A stretch of DNA of 64,000 bases from Immersiella caudata (GCA_030512335.1 JAULSU010000003.1:868001-932000); one strand, 5' to 3'. Positions 9,179 through 20,584 are shown, counted from the stretch's first letter. Numbers and translations: made by a program. Notes: generated by a model not told the origin, from the sequence alone.

Positions 9179-10746
9179 GCTTGAGGCTGCAAGTTAAAAG
9201 AATGACTTGTGGTGAGAGCGTGTGTTGAACGAGTGACAGCGAGCACCTTGCTGAAGCGAGTGGCAGCAAAGGTTACTCTCGTGGACGAACACCAGCAAAA
9301 GAGAGTCCCAGCGGAGGGCGACCGAGGGCTGCTCTCGTTACTTGTAAACTTGTAAGTCCCTCCCTCTCCATGGGCTGGATTCCCCCTTGCCGAGCCTTCC
9401 CCAATCCCGCATCGTCACTCAGCCTCTGCGGTTGGACTCATGTTGGGCACGTTGTCGTGAGGACAATAGCGCTTGGCGTGATGCAATGGCAGCATGTGGG
9501 TGTGAAAACTGGTGGACGTCCCTATTCCGTGCAGTGTCATGCAGCGCCTTGCAGGGTCCTCTGCCAGCCTGTCAGCGCCGGCCAACCACAGCGAACGCCA
9601 CTCGGCTGGGAGATGAGTTTGGGCTGCTTGGGGTGCGCCAAGCGAGGAACTATTGATCGACAGGTAAATTACCTCAAAGGGCGGCACCGCTGCAAACTCT
9701 CAGCCAACAGGGGCTTTTCCAGAAATAACCCTGCCGTCACATACCGTTGGAGTCTTGTTCCTGCATTGGAAAGACTCGATTGCCCCGCGATGCGACCCAA
9801 AGCGACAGGAGTCGATGTGCCAACAATCGAGCCAAGCGCTCAAATGGGCAACCAGAATGCTGTAACCGCGCCTGCGACCACTGGCCCGTCAGCGTGGTCA
9901 ATATTTCTCGTCACCGCAATCAACGCAAGCACTGATGCGGAGGTTGCCGGCAAAAGCCTGAGGCTCAGGCGAAGACGTCAGTGGAAGCCGCCGCGATCGC
10001 GCTACTTGCGGGGTGCAGCAGCCTGAGGACCGGCTTTGCTTGTTGTGTCGACGCCTCGCCGTTACGCGAGTCCTGCGCGAAATCGTCCAACGACGCGTCC
10101 CCGCTGTCGCTAAACAGAGCTCAGCCAGCCTCGAGCGCGCTGCCTATCCATAATTTGGTGGGTTTTGTCGAGACTAAGAAAGCTCAAAACTTTAAATCGA
10201 CCGCAACCAAAAAGATGAGCCGCAGGGACCGGAACTGTCGACAATGCGGCTCACAGCCCTTGTTTGCCAATACCGGCATTTTTCCAGCTCGGCAAAGTTT
10301 GTGCGGAGACCCACATCCTCAAGGGCCTATCAGAAGGCGGTGAGGGTAGACGCGGGGTGCACGCGCTGGACGGAATTGGTGGCCAAAAAATGCGTGCAAC
10401 ATTGGCAGGGGTCATTGGCCCCCTGGGGCAACGAGGCGGTGCAGTTAAGCATCCGATCTCCGAGATTTTACAGATGAGTGTGTTCCTTCATGCCAGGTGT
10501 GGGATTTCGTGCCCATTTCGTTCCGTGAACCGAGACGTAACGCCAGAATGGGGCCAAATGTGGCAGACGCGCCGGACTCGAAAACGAGGAGGTCTTGGGA
10601 GAATTGAACTGACACACACCACACTGGGAAGGAGGAAATGGAGCACTTCACCCGCCCAGCCAAGTCATCTCTGCCTCAGGGAATCGTAGTACGACAATAT
10701 AGAACAACCCATGTACCTGAGGATTGCTATCCGATGAATTCCAGTT
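9179..10746. other. Intergenic stretch, no supported gene
   Basis: Open frames here (for example 9370-10026 on the plus strand) have no domain, no coherent intron structure and a composition unlike the neighbouring genes. The left end is the upstream region of the mucin-like gene; the right end is the 3' flank of the HET gene. I see no tRNA, repeat array or transposon end. Confidence 0.5.
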
Positions 10747-12984
10747 TTAAACAAGAATGATAGGTGTCAAGCGCTCCTTTAACTCCCGCATTTCCTCCTT
10801 CACATCAACGCCATGAACAAAAGTTTCGCCAATGAGATGGTAGGCCTGGACGCCGTGTTCGTCCTCGGTCCAGGCGTGTAGCTTCCTGTCTGCCTCCCTC
10901 AGCAAAAAGAGACGGTCGCTTCCTTCCAGCATCCAGATCGGGTCGTCAGCTTTGCTACTCGCAGAAACAGGCCCGATTCCCAGTTTCCCTCCCACCGTCA
11001 CGTAGAGAGCCGCTGAAGACAAGATGTCCCAGATTCCCGCGGCAATGGGTTCCTTGCCCAACGCTGGCTTCTCCACGTTGATTTGACTGAACAGCTCCCA
11101 CACCGTCCGTGCTACCCCCTTAAACTCTGCATTGTTCGAATGCATCTCCGATTGGGCGATCCGAGCTAACTTTGTAATTACGCGCTCTTTAACGAAACCT
11201 TCCGGGTCCTCGAGACGTTGTGGGGCATGGTCTGCACCCGCCACGGTACGTTTTCGTACGGCACGTTTTTTGTTCCAGTCAGAGGACCTCGCAAGTCTTG
11301 CCAGGGGGATCGCGGTGTTTACCCGGTCTGTAGCAGTTTTTCCCCTTTCGTTCCCTCTGTATGCGTTGAGGTTGCCTCTTGCTAGGGTATTCCAGAAGTC
11401 CCGCACCATATTGGTATGGTGGAGGTCCTCGGCGTCTATTAGAAGCTTGAACAGTGCTTCGTGGAACGCCGAGATATCCGTCCAGGGGTCTGTCAGGGAC
11501 ATCTCCCCCTTGAAATCGAGTTTTGCGCCGCGTACCATGAGCCCCGGCCCGACCACTCTTGGAAAGAGAGCTGTGGTGGAAAGGCCTTCCTGTCCCTTTG
11601 ATATCGTTGGAGGTAGAGCTGTATCGCCAAGACCAAGGTTTCCTCGGTGGGGGACGGAGTAATCCGGAACCCAGGTGGGGAGCGGCTGTTGTGATCGAAA
11701 ACTCGGGTCCTCTACCTTTGACAGCTCGGACAGCCCGGTCAGATTTGTCAAAAGCATCGCTGCTACTGACGTGTAGACTTCGGAGACTGTCTTCTCGTAG
11801 TCGGGAACTATTGGATTCGAGAATCCCTCAGGCAGCATCCGAGAGAGCATTCCTAGGCAGCCGTAGATGTGGTCTCGGGGGTCCTCAAACCGTGAGGATC
11901 GAAGCTTGGATATCAAATCGCTTGCAGAGTGGTACCACTCCGTCGGTGTGGATGCTTGCTGCGTTGATTTTGTTGTGATCAACTGGTAGGCTTCGTCGAT
12001 AGCCCGGACCTTGGCCCCGATTGGCGCCTTGCCTCGCGGGATCGTACCAAAGTTACCAAGTCCGATGGTCGTGTTGTACGCGATTCTCAATGTGTGAGTC
12101 CATCCAGCGAGCTGAAGGAAGTGAGAGAAAGCGGTGAGCCGTGTCCACCGGAGCTCTTTCTGCCCGCACAACAGAAAGACATTCTCAGCGCGCGCAAGAG
12201 CCACCTCTTGGACGATCCATCCACGATGGAACCAGCGTCGTTTGTCGAGAAAGTTTGCAAAGGAGAGCCACGAGAATGCCCAGCGGGAGCACACATCTTC
12301 CCCCAACAGGTCCACCACGCTTGCAGACTTGCACAGGGGATCCGCCACGAACTGTGCCACAACAGTCGGGTTTTGGCGGGAAATCTTGGCGAGCAGGGGG
12401 ATGAAGACGTCGTGCACCCAGATGAAATCATGGCCAGGCTCTGTCTCTCCAAGCCATACGAGGACGCTCTGCGCTCGGCTGTATATCTTGTCCATGAGAA
12501 GCACTTGATGCTGCCGTTCCTTTGGGTCTGACTGGTTGATGCAGAATGCGTCGATCCAAAGTGGCCGTTTCCTTAGGGATTCGACCAAACCAGATGCTCT
12601 TGGAGAAGTCTTTGGACGTTTCCTCGGCGCCGGGCTGTCTTGCTCAGGCGAACTGCGTTGCTCGAAGCCATGTTGGTCCAAGGCCCTGACCGCTGTCAGG
12701 AGAAATCGAAACAGGTTTTCAGAAATCGTTCTTGTCTTCCCGTCGCACTCGACAGCATAATCCTTGCCGGCGCCGGGGTCGTCGTCGAGGCTCCATGGGT
12801 GCTTCTTTGGTGGATACTCTGGAAGCTGCCAGGTGTAGGAGACGGCGGAGAATTCGGGCTTGTCGGCGAGATGAACTTCCTTGAGGGAGAGAGACAGCGC
12901 ATGCGGCTTGGAGTCATCCTTGCATACGTAGAGGAGTCGGATCGAGTCAGTTTGTGACAAAGTTTGGTAGTGGTATTGATCCAT
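10747..12984 (-). CDS. HET-domain protein, intact
   Basis: This is a single exon of 745 residues starting MDQYHYQTLSQTDSIRLLYV. The HET domain spans about residues 45-270, with its three hallmark blocks: EFSAVSYTW near residue 45, LWIDAFCINQSDPKERQ near 145, and RRWFHRGWIVQEVALA near 250. The C-terminal half contains DPRDHIYGCLGM, LPTWVPDYS and a regulatory-type tail, as usual in this family. HET proteins trigger heterokaryon incompatibility and cell death when unlike strains fuse; the partner cannot be told from sequence. No transmembrane segment or partner domain such as NACHT is present. The next HET-like gene (14252-16253) is on the same strand but broken, so this is the intact member of a local pair. 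Confidence 0.92.
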   Translation of the reverse strand: MDQYHYQTLSQTDSIRLLYVCKDDSKPHALSLSLKEVHLADKPEFSAVSYTWQLPEYPPKKHPWSLDDDPGAGKDYAVECDGKTRTISENLFRFLLTAVRALDQHGFEQRSSPEQDSPAPRKRPKTSPRASGLVESLRKRPLWIDAFCINQSDPKERQHQVLLMDKIYSRAQSVLVWLGETEPGHDFIWVHDVFIPLLAKISRQNPTVVAQFVADPLCKSASVVDLLGEDVCSRWAFSWLSFANFLDKRRWFHRGWIVQEVALARAENVFLLCGQKELRWTRLTAFSHFLQLAGWTHTLRIAYNTTIGLGNFGTIPRGKAPIGAKVRAIDEAYQLITTKSTQQASTPTEWYHSASDLISKLRSSRFEDPRDHIYGCLGMLSRMLPEGFSNPIVPDYEKTVSEVYTSVAAMLLTNLTGLSELSKVEDPSFRSQQPLPTWVPDYSVPHRGNLGLGDTALPPTISKGQEGLSTTALFPRVVGPGLMVRGAKLDFKGEMSLTDPWTDISAFHEALFKLLIDAEDLHHTNMVRDFWNTLARGNLNAYRGNERGKTATDRVNTAIPLARLARSSDWNKKRAVRKRTVAGADHAPQRLEDPEGFVKERVITKLARIAQSEMHSNNAEFKGVARTVWELFSQINVEKPALGKEPIAAGIWDILSSAALYVTVGGKLGIGPVSASSKADDPIWMLEGSDRLFLLREADRKLHAWTEDEHGVQAYHLIGETFVHGVDVKEEMRELKERLTPIILV

Positions 12985-13187
12985 TATCGCAGGTGGCCAC
13001 CAGGGAGCAGGGAAAAGTGTTCCTCACTGTTGTTTTTTCTCCGCAGTTGGGATCGCTGCAGGAAGATAGCAGGCAGCCGCCACTCCTGATAGGTTTAGGC
13101 CGTCCAGACCTCAAGTGCGGGGATCTTGGCGCCAATGCGGCCTGGCCAACAAGAAAGGCCATTTTTGAGCCCGGCGTGCCATTCACA

Positions 13188-13767
13188 CTAGGTATCCAAG
13201 GTGGAAGAGAATTGATGATAAGGCTGTGATTGAGGGAAAGTTTGTGGAGCCGCTGCCCTCGAGACCGCTGCCCTCGAGACCTGAACAGCCACCAGGGATT
13301 TGCCCCGCCTTCCAGTTCTTCTCCATCCCACCTGTTTGCACCTTCCAAGTCCAACGACAACGACTGCCAAAAAGCTATCCGCCATCCCACGCTCATCCTC
13401 CCAGACCGTCACGTAATTACAGTGAGCCCCACCAAACCAACCCGCCGCGCTCCAGCAGTGCTACTCACCCGCATGTCAACAGAACGTTCCTTGAAGAGTT
13501 CCAATTGCCTGTTGCTGGTCTACTTACATGGCCCTGCTCAGCATAAGGAGGATTAGTCAACCCTCCGCTATTACCCCCCGCATATGCGCAGTTCAGTCGC
13601 AATCCCGCAAGGTTTGCCGGGGTGTCGATGATGCAGACATTGTCTTCGACGTCGCAAGTCCCTTCGAATCGAGGTACGGTTTGGCGGCTGTCGAGGTTGA
13701 TGCCGGATGGCATGGCGGAGGCGCTAAGGGAGGTGGTGAGGAGGGTTAGGAGGGCTGGGAGATGCAT
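13188..13767 (-). CDS. Small secreted cysteine-containing protein
   Basis: Exon 1 (13528-13767) encodes a signal peptide (MHLPALLTLLTTSLSASA), a possible propeptide, and a mature part with GTCDVEDNVCIID, LRLNCAYAGG and TNPPYAEQGH. A GTAAGT donor follows. The most coherent continuation uses a 67-base intron (13461-13527) into HCWSAAGWFGGAHCNYV, which supplies further cysteines in phase. The 3' end is uncertain: the open frame runs to 13188, but its last 50 residues look like non-coding sequence with a short GC-rich duplication. Exon 1 is well supported. It looks like a secreted effector-like or antimicrobial-like small protein; no family is named. Confidence 0.55.
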
Positions 13768-14251
13768 TGTGGGATAGAGATCCGAGCTTGTTTTGCTCGA
13801 CTTTGTTTTCTTGTTGGCTGAGGGGCTGCGGTCTGGTGCATTTTATCTTCGTTTCGGTGCCGGTCTCAATGTGACTGAGTTTCCATTACTTCTGGTTTAG
13901 CTCTTCCCAGACCTGTTACCCTTTGAGTGAGACAACCATATCGGGGAACGGTTCAGCCCCCATTGGGACGTTGACGTCGTGTGGTGAGTCAGCCCGCCGT
14001 ACGCCCGCAGTAACAAAACCCCATTCGAGTCTAATAGTTGCACGTACTTGGGAGTATTTCCCCAGTTAGAGCATCATGTAAGATTGGTCATCCTCGCTAC
14101 CAAGCCACGGCATTGAGTCTGAGGAACTATTGAGTCTACGCATCGGTATGCAACTAGGACATCCGAGCTTAGCTAGTGCCACGTGGGCACCCTTCAAAGG
14201 GGCCGTCGGTACACTGGGCTCCTTTAGTATCAGGTAGGTAACGTCTCAACC

Positions 14252-16253
14252 TCATCCAAGAACAAACTCCCTCACCTCCCCACCACTCAGTGCCTCCCCA
14301 TCCATAAACCCATCAAGACAACACTCCCCCACAAACTCCCGTTCTACTCCTCCCTCTCCAGCCGTCTCCCTCAACAAAACAGGCACGCTACACCCAAACA
14401 AAACACAAACCGCATCACCCTTCCTCGCCCTCAGAGGCGCCATCCCAACGTTCCCGTCCCTCGTAATACACAACCTCCTCCCCATCCTCCTCGGTCCCTT
14501 TATATCATGCAGCCTCGGGACAAAGCCTACCTCTGATACATCCACGCTTTCCCTGCTCCCTTCTTGTATGCGCATCCCCCGGTGGAAAGTCTGTTGAAGG
14601 ACGGTCACACTCGATTCGGCCTTCTCAGGGGTTTTGCAGATACCTTCGAGAGTTTCGCCGCGGATGAGGAGAGATTTGTTGAGTTTGAACCAGGGGAGGA
14701 AGCGGCGGGTTGCGAAGGAGGAAGTGCCCTGTTGCCGGGTGGCGTCAGCAGCGAGCTGGACTAGAGGAAGTCGGTACTAAGGTATCGATAGGGGCGGGGT
14801 AGGAGAGGTAGCGGTCGTGGCGGTTGAGCACAAGTGAGCGGACGATGGGAAGTCAAGGAGGTTGGTTTGATCTCCTTTGTCTTTGTCATTGTTAGACGGC
14901 GGTGGGGCGTTCGGTGGTGAGTCGGACTGGATGAGATTTGGGTCGGCTGACGGGTCGATAGCGATGGAGGAGTCATATTGGACGCCGCCTAGCCCGTCAA
15001 TGTAGTCGATGAGGATCCCCTTGCAAGTGAGTTTTCGAAAGTCTTCGGAAAAGATGGCTTGTGGTGGTTCCCTTCCTGAAGCGGCATGCACGGAAGAACG
15101 GGGGACAGTGTCCGGATATGGTAGCGGCCTGAAGTTTGAGATGTGCCAGGCGCCGCTTTGGCTCACAATCAACGGGATGACAGACAACTCCATTGATTGC
15201 GCCCAGTCAGGAGCCCATGATGGAAGCCGTGGTCCGCTGTGGATGCCAGTAGTCCATGCCCTGAACAGCTGAGCGAAGCAAATGATATCTAGGCTCGGGT
15301 ATGTGTCGATGAACACCTTGACAAGCGCGGTGTACACAACACCAACTTCGTAGCCGTAGGTGGGTGTCCCCATCATAACGATATTCGAGGGCCTCGCCAG
15401 GCCAAGCAAACTATACACCCTGTCCCGCGGATCAGCCACGGCACAACCACCGGTGTATGCCATCAACGCAAGCAGCCCCATCTTGTCCCAGCAACCATCA
15501 TGTCTACACCACTGATGCAGCCTCCTCCGCGTCCACGCGGGACTTCAGGCTCCGTCCTTGATCAGCTTCTCCCCGGGATTGCATAGCCGAAGAGACGGCA
15601 CCGCATTCTCGAGATCCTTTCTAGATATCCTCTTTCTCCCACAGCAAAAGTCCAACCAGGGCGATATGATGAACTCTTGAAGAGTCCGCAGCCGGCGCCA
15701 CCAGCTCCTGTTAAGTACAGCTGCAAGTGCTTTCCATTTGGCTGCATTGTTCAGATGCGCGGGGATGGACCGTGAGCAGCCTTTCTTCTTTGTTGTTCCG
15801 GTTGATGGCGGCCGCCCCACTGATGAGCGTGTGCATAAAGTCCACACCAAGATCTGTCTCGGGGGTACCTTCGCCAAGCCAGACGACAGTCTTGGTTGCG
15901 GAGCGACAGATGTTGCCCATCAACGAAACTTGAGAGCCTCGCTCGTCGATATCATCTGGGTTGATGCATATAGAGTCGATCCACGGCCATGAGTCGCCGC
16001 TGAGGCTGATATCATCGCAGAAGAGCTCAAGAAGTTGGTAAACACTCTCAAGTATGTCGAAATTCTGACCCTGGAGTTGGATGGTTTTCTTGTCGCTTTC
16101 GTCCCAGGCGTAGGAGAAGGCAATGAAGTGGCGTCGCGACTTGGAGCCTGAGGCCAAGCTGAAGGCTTGCAGTTCCCCAGCAATCTCATCGCTTGCATCG
16201 CGGCAGACGCGAAGCAACCGGAAGGATTCGCCGCCCTGAAGCGACTCGTACAT
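14252..16253 (-). pseudogene. Broken HET-domain gene
   Basis: A HET gene can be followed from an ATG at 16251-16253 (MYESLQGGESFRLLRVCRD). The HET blocks are present: HFIAFSYAW, WPWIDSICINPDDIDERGSQ and WRRLRTLQEFI. The frame changes once near 15790 (a net +1 shift between INRNNKEERLL and PAHLNNAAKWK). An in-frame TGA lies at 15545-15547. Further frame changes occur around 14780-14870, where NRHDRYLSYPAPIDTL and VQLAADATRQQG are in different frames. The C-terminus (GRRLCITRDGNVGMAPLRA, ending at 14252) is still recognisable as the usual HET tail. Four lesions, none removable with an ordinary intron, make this a pseudogene. It lies next to the intact HET gene at 10747 but is not a close copy of it. 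Confidence 0.8.
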
Positions 16254-16775
16254 TTTGCTGTTGTCATCATTTTGGTATTTTCGAAGTGACGGCAAGCTGG
16301 ATATGCTCGTGGAGATGATCTCGCCGTGGCAGAGGAGCTGACTCCGCTTTCTCAAGGTTGCGCCTGCCTCTGGACCACTTCAGGGTTCAGCTGAAGAACA
16401 TCACGTGCTGCACGCCCATTTCTCAGGAGGCAACTCGCTCCCACAAACTGCAAAGCCCATTCCTCTTCCGAAAGATTTATCTGGTCACTCCTTGGGCATA
16501 CATTGTCTGTCACACGGTAGCTGGGCCTCTTCCCGGTTGTTGGCATCGGCTTGAGGCCCGGCCCGACGACTGTGCCACTGCAACTGCAACGGCTTACAAG
16601 GAGCTCGCCCAACGCAACCGTGAAACGTATCCCTCACACTGCTGACTCGTACTCCCTAATTTGCTGGTACTCGGAATCCTACACAGCGCATTCTCCAGTG
16701 TCACCAAACCTCCAAGTCAACTGGCAAAAATAGGCCGGGGACAAAAATGGGGATACCGTAAGGGTCTCGATATCT

Positions 16776-16847
16776 TGCCCACTAACATAATCGAACCGAC
16801 GACCTTGTCATTAATAGCGACACGCTTTACCACTGAGCCAAGCGGGC
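16776..16847 (-). tRNA. tRNA-like sequence with anticodon ATT and damaged T-arm, probably a pseudo-tRNA
   Basis: Read on the minus strand, the 72 bases have an intact 7-bp acceptor stem (GCCCGCT with AGTGGGC, one G-T pair), an A discriminator and a canonical D-arm (TGGCTCAGTGGTAAAGCG). The anticodon stem is 5 bp (TGTCG/TGACA, one G-T pair) and the loop is CTATTAA, so the anticodon would be ATT. The T-loop TTCGATT is present, but the T-stem (GTCGG against ATGTT) has two mismatches. An ATT anticodon is not normally used for Asn in fungi (GTT is). The loop could derive from GTT by one transition. A T5 run about 30 bases downstream could end Pol III transcription. Confidence 0.6.
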
Positions 16848-16877
16848 TGGAGGTGGTTGCCGTGAAGGCATCACCGG

Positions 16878-16948
16878 TGCGTCAGCCGCGAATCGAACGC
16901 GGGGCCCATCGATGGCAACGATGGATTTTACCACTAAACAACTGACGC
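16878..16948 (-). tRNA. tRNA-Gly(GCC)
   Basis: The minus strand folds as a 71-base cloverleaf. The acceptor stem is GCGTCAG/CTGACGC with an A discriminator, and the D-loop contains TTTAGTGGTAAAA. The anticodon arm is CCATCGTTGCCATCGATGG with anticodon GCC, and the T-arm CCGCG TTCGATT CGCGG is perfect. This matches the usual eukaryotic tRNA-Gly(GCC) sequence. There is no intron. It lies 30 bases upstream (in transcription order) of the tRNA-like sequence at 16776-16847, and no T-run separates the two, so co-transcription is possible. Confidence 0.93.
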
Positions 16949-17503
16949 CTCCTGATTTTGACATAAACTCTGACTCGTAGATTTGCTAGTATCCTGTGGG
17001 TTCTGCGGTGGAGTGATGTGGATGTTGGTGGTGGGTCGGGGTTGCTTCCGTGACGGGAGCGGCCCGGCGACATCCACCCTGACCATCAGAATCATCATCC
17101 CCAGTACTCTCTGCCCCCGTGGGCGACAACACATTCCGCCTGGCCCTAGCCCCTTTGTCTCTAGATCGGTGGCATCGTTCGCGCGGCCGGCTCGAAGCGC
17201 TCCACCCTCCACTTCGGCTTCAGGGATCTCTTCCCAACCAGGTGGGTCCCCCTAAACTCTCTTTCAACGTCCCCTGATGACTGTTTCTCCGCTGGGCTGG
17301 AGGGATGAGCGGAGCTCAACGCCAGCGGCGGGTAGAGAAGGGAGTCATGTATAGATGGTGGTTGGCGCGTGTTGATGCATTTGTATCTGAGGACTCTGTT
17401 GGTCCCTGCGGCATGAGCGTGGAGCCGATCTTTTCTCCCGGCTGAGACACGAGATGGCTGGGTCTTCGTAGTGGGATCATTCGTCGTGGACTTCAGCCTG
17501 GTT
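16949..17503. other. Intergenic stretch, no supported gene
   Basis: This lies between the tRNA-Gly and the 3' end of the transporter gene. Short open frames on both strands show no domain or splice support. An apparent plus-strand coding stretch just beyond it (17,460-17,611) is the antisense of the transporter's last exon. Confidence 0.5.
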
Positions 17504-18794
17504 CTACCTCGACGGTGGCAACACTTGGAATATCGCTTTCGAGGCCTTCTCGGACACCCGCTCTTTGCTCGTCGGTAGCAATGATGTCCTACTCATCGAC
17601 CTGCCGTGATAAAGATACATCGCGAGCAGCACCGTAGCTGCACCCCCAGTCGCCTGTAAAGCAACCTGTTAGCGGATCAACACATGAGGATCAAAGAGAG
17701 ACTCACAGCCAGTGTCATGGGAGTCCCGAACAAGATAGCCGTCGCCGTATAGCTGACAACGATGCTGAGACTCGCAGCAAAGTTCTTGGCCACATTGCCG
17801 GCGTACGCTATGCACACAGCAACGATCAACCCCCCGATCGCTTGCAGCGCGATGGTGATCCACACGATTGGCTTATACCCGGCAAAGAAACCATCCCGTG
17901 CGATGGCGGCACCGTCCTGCCAGAGGACGCCGACGAAGAGCGCCGGAAATAGGCTGAAGAAGGATAGTTGGACGTTGCGCGTCCACAACGAGACGGTGGC
18001 GAGCGAGTCTTTCACCAGCTTCTCGAAATAGACGCAAGTCAGACCGGAGATGACCGCAGCAGACAGAACGGCGAGGAGGCCCTTTACGGCGCCAGGGGCG
18101 GGGGCTTCGAAGGCCTCAAGCAGGAGGTCACCTTGGATGAGAGAGGTGAGGCGGTCCTTCCAGCTCTCACTTCCGAGGGGGCCTGCAACTTGGACCAAGG
18201 CCACTCCGAATGTGAGGAGCACCAGCGACAGCCATTGTCTCGAGGAGATCGAGGTACCCAGGAGCAGGATGCTGAATAGGACTGTGGTGAGGATTTTGAG
18301 TTGGTATGTGACTTGGAAGGTGACGGCGTCCAGGTTGCTGATGGCGGCGTAGACGAGGGAATTTTGCAACGTGTAGAGGGCGGCGGGGAGGATCAACTTC
18401 CAGCTGTCGGGGGCAAATACGGAGCGGCGCAGCAGCGTAGCGATGTGGGAGGCCGAGCTCGAAGGGTGCGATTTGCGGATATCGTATGTTGCGAAAACCA
18501 AGCTAAACAAGAGCTTGATCGCCTCAACGAGTAAAACGGCCGTCGACGCCAAGTATCGGGTTCCTTGTTCGGTTGGTCCGTTTCGCGAATGGTGCATCAC
18601 CATAACCAGCGCCGAATTCTGGACAACAAGCTGTGCGATCCATGATGTTAGACAAAACCGCCCACCGAGACAAGATACGACGTTCGATGCGACTGGTGAC
18701 ATCGATTTGGAGTCGTGGAGCTCACCAAGATCAGGGCCCAGTTCCCCGCTTCGGGCCGGCGAAGATCGACTTGGCGCATCGCATTGCCAAGCAT
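17504..18794 (-). CDS. Nucleotide-sugar transporter, UDP-galactose/UDP-GlcNAc type (SLC35A-like)
   Basis: Three exons (18726-18794, 17707-18630 and 17504-17653) join in phase over introns of 95 and 53 bases; the first has a CTAAC branch. The product is 380 residues with about ten hydrophobic helices. Family hallmarks are LVVQNSALVMVMHHSR near the start, the YTLQNSLVYAAISNLDAVTFQ block, TYQLKILTTVLFS, and LTCVYFEKLVK. It continues to SYTATAILFGTPMTLA and a cytosolic tail with Ser/Thr/Lys. Such antiporters import UDP-sugars into the Golgi or ER lumen in exchange for UMP. The exact sugar cannot be read from sequence. The 5' exon (MLGNAMRQVDL) is inferred from splice phase; an internal Met at 18779 is an alternative start. 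Confidence 0.85.
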
Positions 18795-19351
18795 GATGGA
18801 ACAGTTAAGCTTTTAAGCTTTCCCGGTGTCTGTTCAGGGGCGCATCGAGGCAGTTTTTGAATGCAAGAAGGGTTTGTGAAGGAATGCCAGGAACCAGAAA
18901 ACGATCACACCGCCTGCAGAAAGCAATGAGCTGCAAATGGAATCGGTCGAAGAGCCAAACCCATCAATCGGAGAACCTTTGACATCGCTTCGACCAGCCG
19001 GATCCACCGGGGCTTTTGTCATGCCTGCCGACAATGGAGGGGAAGGGGTGGTCGGCTCGCCAGAGGGCTGGGCTGTTGCGCGATGGATCCGCCACCCGCA
19101 TTGGGCAGGGCGATTTGGGGTCAAGTACACCGTGCGCGCAACGCTGTGCCCGTTCTCAGTAATCCGTGAAAATTAGCGACCCATGGGCGCGCGCTAGATT
19201 CCTGTCCTTGATGATCACTCTGCTGTCATGTCATCCTCATCGAAAGCAACCGGGAGCCTCATCCCGCCTTGAAATATTCGGCGCTCCCTAGGCGCTCTTC
19301 ATCATTCTTCGTATCGCTTTGCGCGCGCCGAGCTGCCTCAATGCCACCGCC
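18795..19351. promoter_or_regulatory. Divergent promoter region
   Basis: The 557 bases between the start codons of the transporter (minus) and the GPI12-like gene (plus) must hold both promoters. No long open frame with coding character is present. I do not see a clear TATA box or a known operator; HindIII-like AAGCTT repeats occur near 18810. Both flanking genes serve glycan or glycolipid synthesis in the secretory pathway, so shared control is possible but not shown. Confidence 0.45.
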
Positions 19352-20584
19352 ATGCTCCAGAAGTTCACCGCCAAACCCGCTCTGCTGCTGAGCCGGGTAC
19401 CACGGCGTGCCTGGCGCTGGCTCTTTCGCGTCGCCCTCATTGCGCTGCTGCTGCCGCTCTTTTTGCAGTGGCTCATCGCCTACATTGTAGGCGGCGATGC
19501 CAGAATTCTGCCTCCTCAATTGCTGGCCGCTCGCAACCTGCTCATCGTGACGGCGCACCCCGACGATGAGTGCCTCTTCTTCGCCCCCAGCATCCTCGGC
19601 GTTTTGGACCGGAACAGAGAAATGACCGGGGGCCTGCTAGTCATGTCGACAGGTAAGATCAGTGTTACCTCATTTTGGTGATCACATTTTCAGCACTTCG
19701 GTTCGGTTCCAGTGCTGATAGCGTCCAGGCAACAACTACGGGATTGGCGAGCTCAGGAAAAAAGAGCTTGCGGGCTCCTGCAAAGCACTGGGTATCGACG
19801 AGAGCCGATGCGTCGCCCTCGACACACCTGGCCTCCAGGACAACCCGAGAGTGTGGTGGGACATCGAGCTTATCGCCAAGATAGTCCACGAGCACGTGCT
19901 CAAATGGGAAGTTGATGCGGTGCGTTCTCCCTCTCTCATCAGCGCTTTCGCGCGTGCTGATGCGTTTTGCGAGCGAAAACCTGTCGCCTTCACATTCTGT
20001 CATCTTCTCCACTCCCAGAGCTGAACTAGCATGGTGCTAATTCTGGGCTCGGCGTGTTCAGATCATCACATTCGACGAAGGCGGGGTGAGTGGGCACATC
20101 AACCATCGCGCCGTCAGCGCCGCAGTCAGGTAGGCAAACGACCCCGCCAATGGCCACCAGCCACATCCCGTCCCGTCTCCTCGCCCATCCACCCGCTCGG
20201 CGTCCGTTGGCAATGCTGACCCGTTCTCACAGCACGTACGCTTCCACACACCCGCAGGCTCCAGTCGCCTTCACGCTCACCACAACTGCCCTTCCGCGCA
20301 AGTACACTTTCCTGGGCGACCTGCCACTCACCGCTCTCCCATTTGCATGGCGTATCATCGAGGCGCTCTCGTTCCCCGCACGCACGGCGGACCCAAACGA
20401 CGGCACCCGCGCGCTCCTCGCTAATTCTTGGCACCGCTATCGCATGACACGCGACGCTTTCGCCCAACATCCAAGCCAATACAGCTGGGACCGGCACTTG
20501 TACATGATTGTCAGTCGCTATGTCTGGTTCAATGACCTGAAGAGGATACCTCGGGCGGTTGCGGAGTCGCTCGCGCAGCAATAA
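19352..20584 (+). CDS. GPI12: N-acetylglucosaminyl-phosphatidylinositol de-N-acetylase (PIG-L/GPI12)
   Basis: Four exons (19352-19652, 19729-19919, 20062-20129 and 20233-20584) join in phase to give 303 residues, the usual length for this enzyme. It has an N-terminal membrane helix (FRVALIALLLPLFLQWLIAY), then the metal-binding motif ITAHPDDECLFF-type (VTAHPDDECLFF, residues about 70-81). The GNNYGIGELRKKEL block spans the first splice junction. Next come IITFDEGG and the second metal motif HINHRA (about residues 176-181), split from the C-terminal part by the last intron. The enzyme removes the acetyl group from GlcNAc-PI at the cytosolic face of the ER, step two of GPI anchor synthesis. The catalytic Asp and His residues are all present, so it should be active. 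Confidence 0.92.

Noticed and set aside
9370..10026. 218-codon plus-strand open frame
   Set aside because: No motif, no homologue I recognise, and Arg/Cys-rich composition typical of chance frames.
17460..17611. Short plus-strand frame reading WFYLDGGNTWNIAFEAF that looked like a last exon
   Set aside because: It is the exact antisense of the last exon of the nucleotide-sugar transporter, which joins in phase with the rest.
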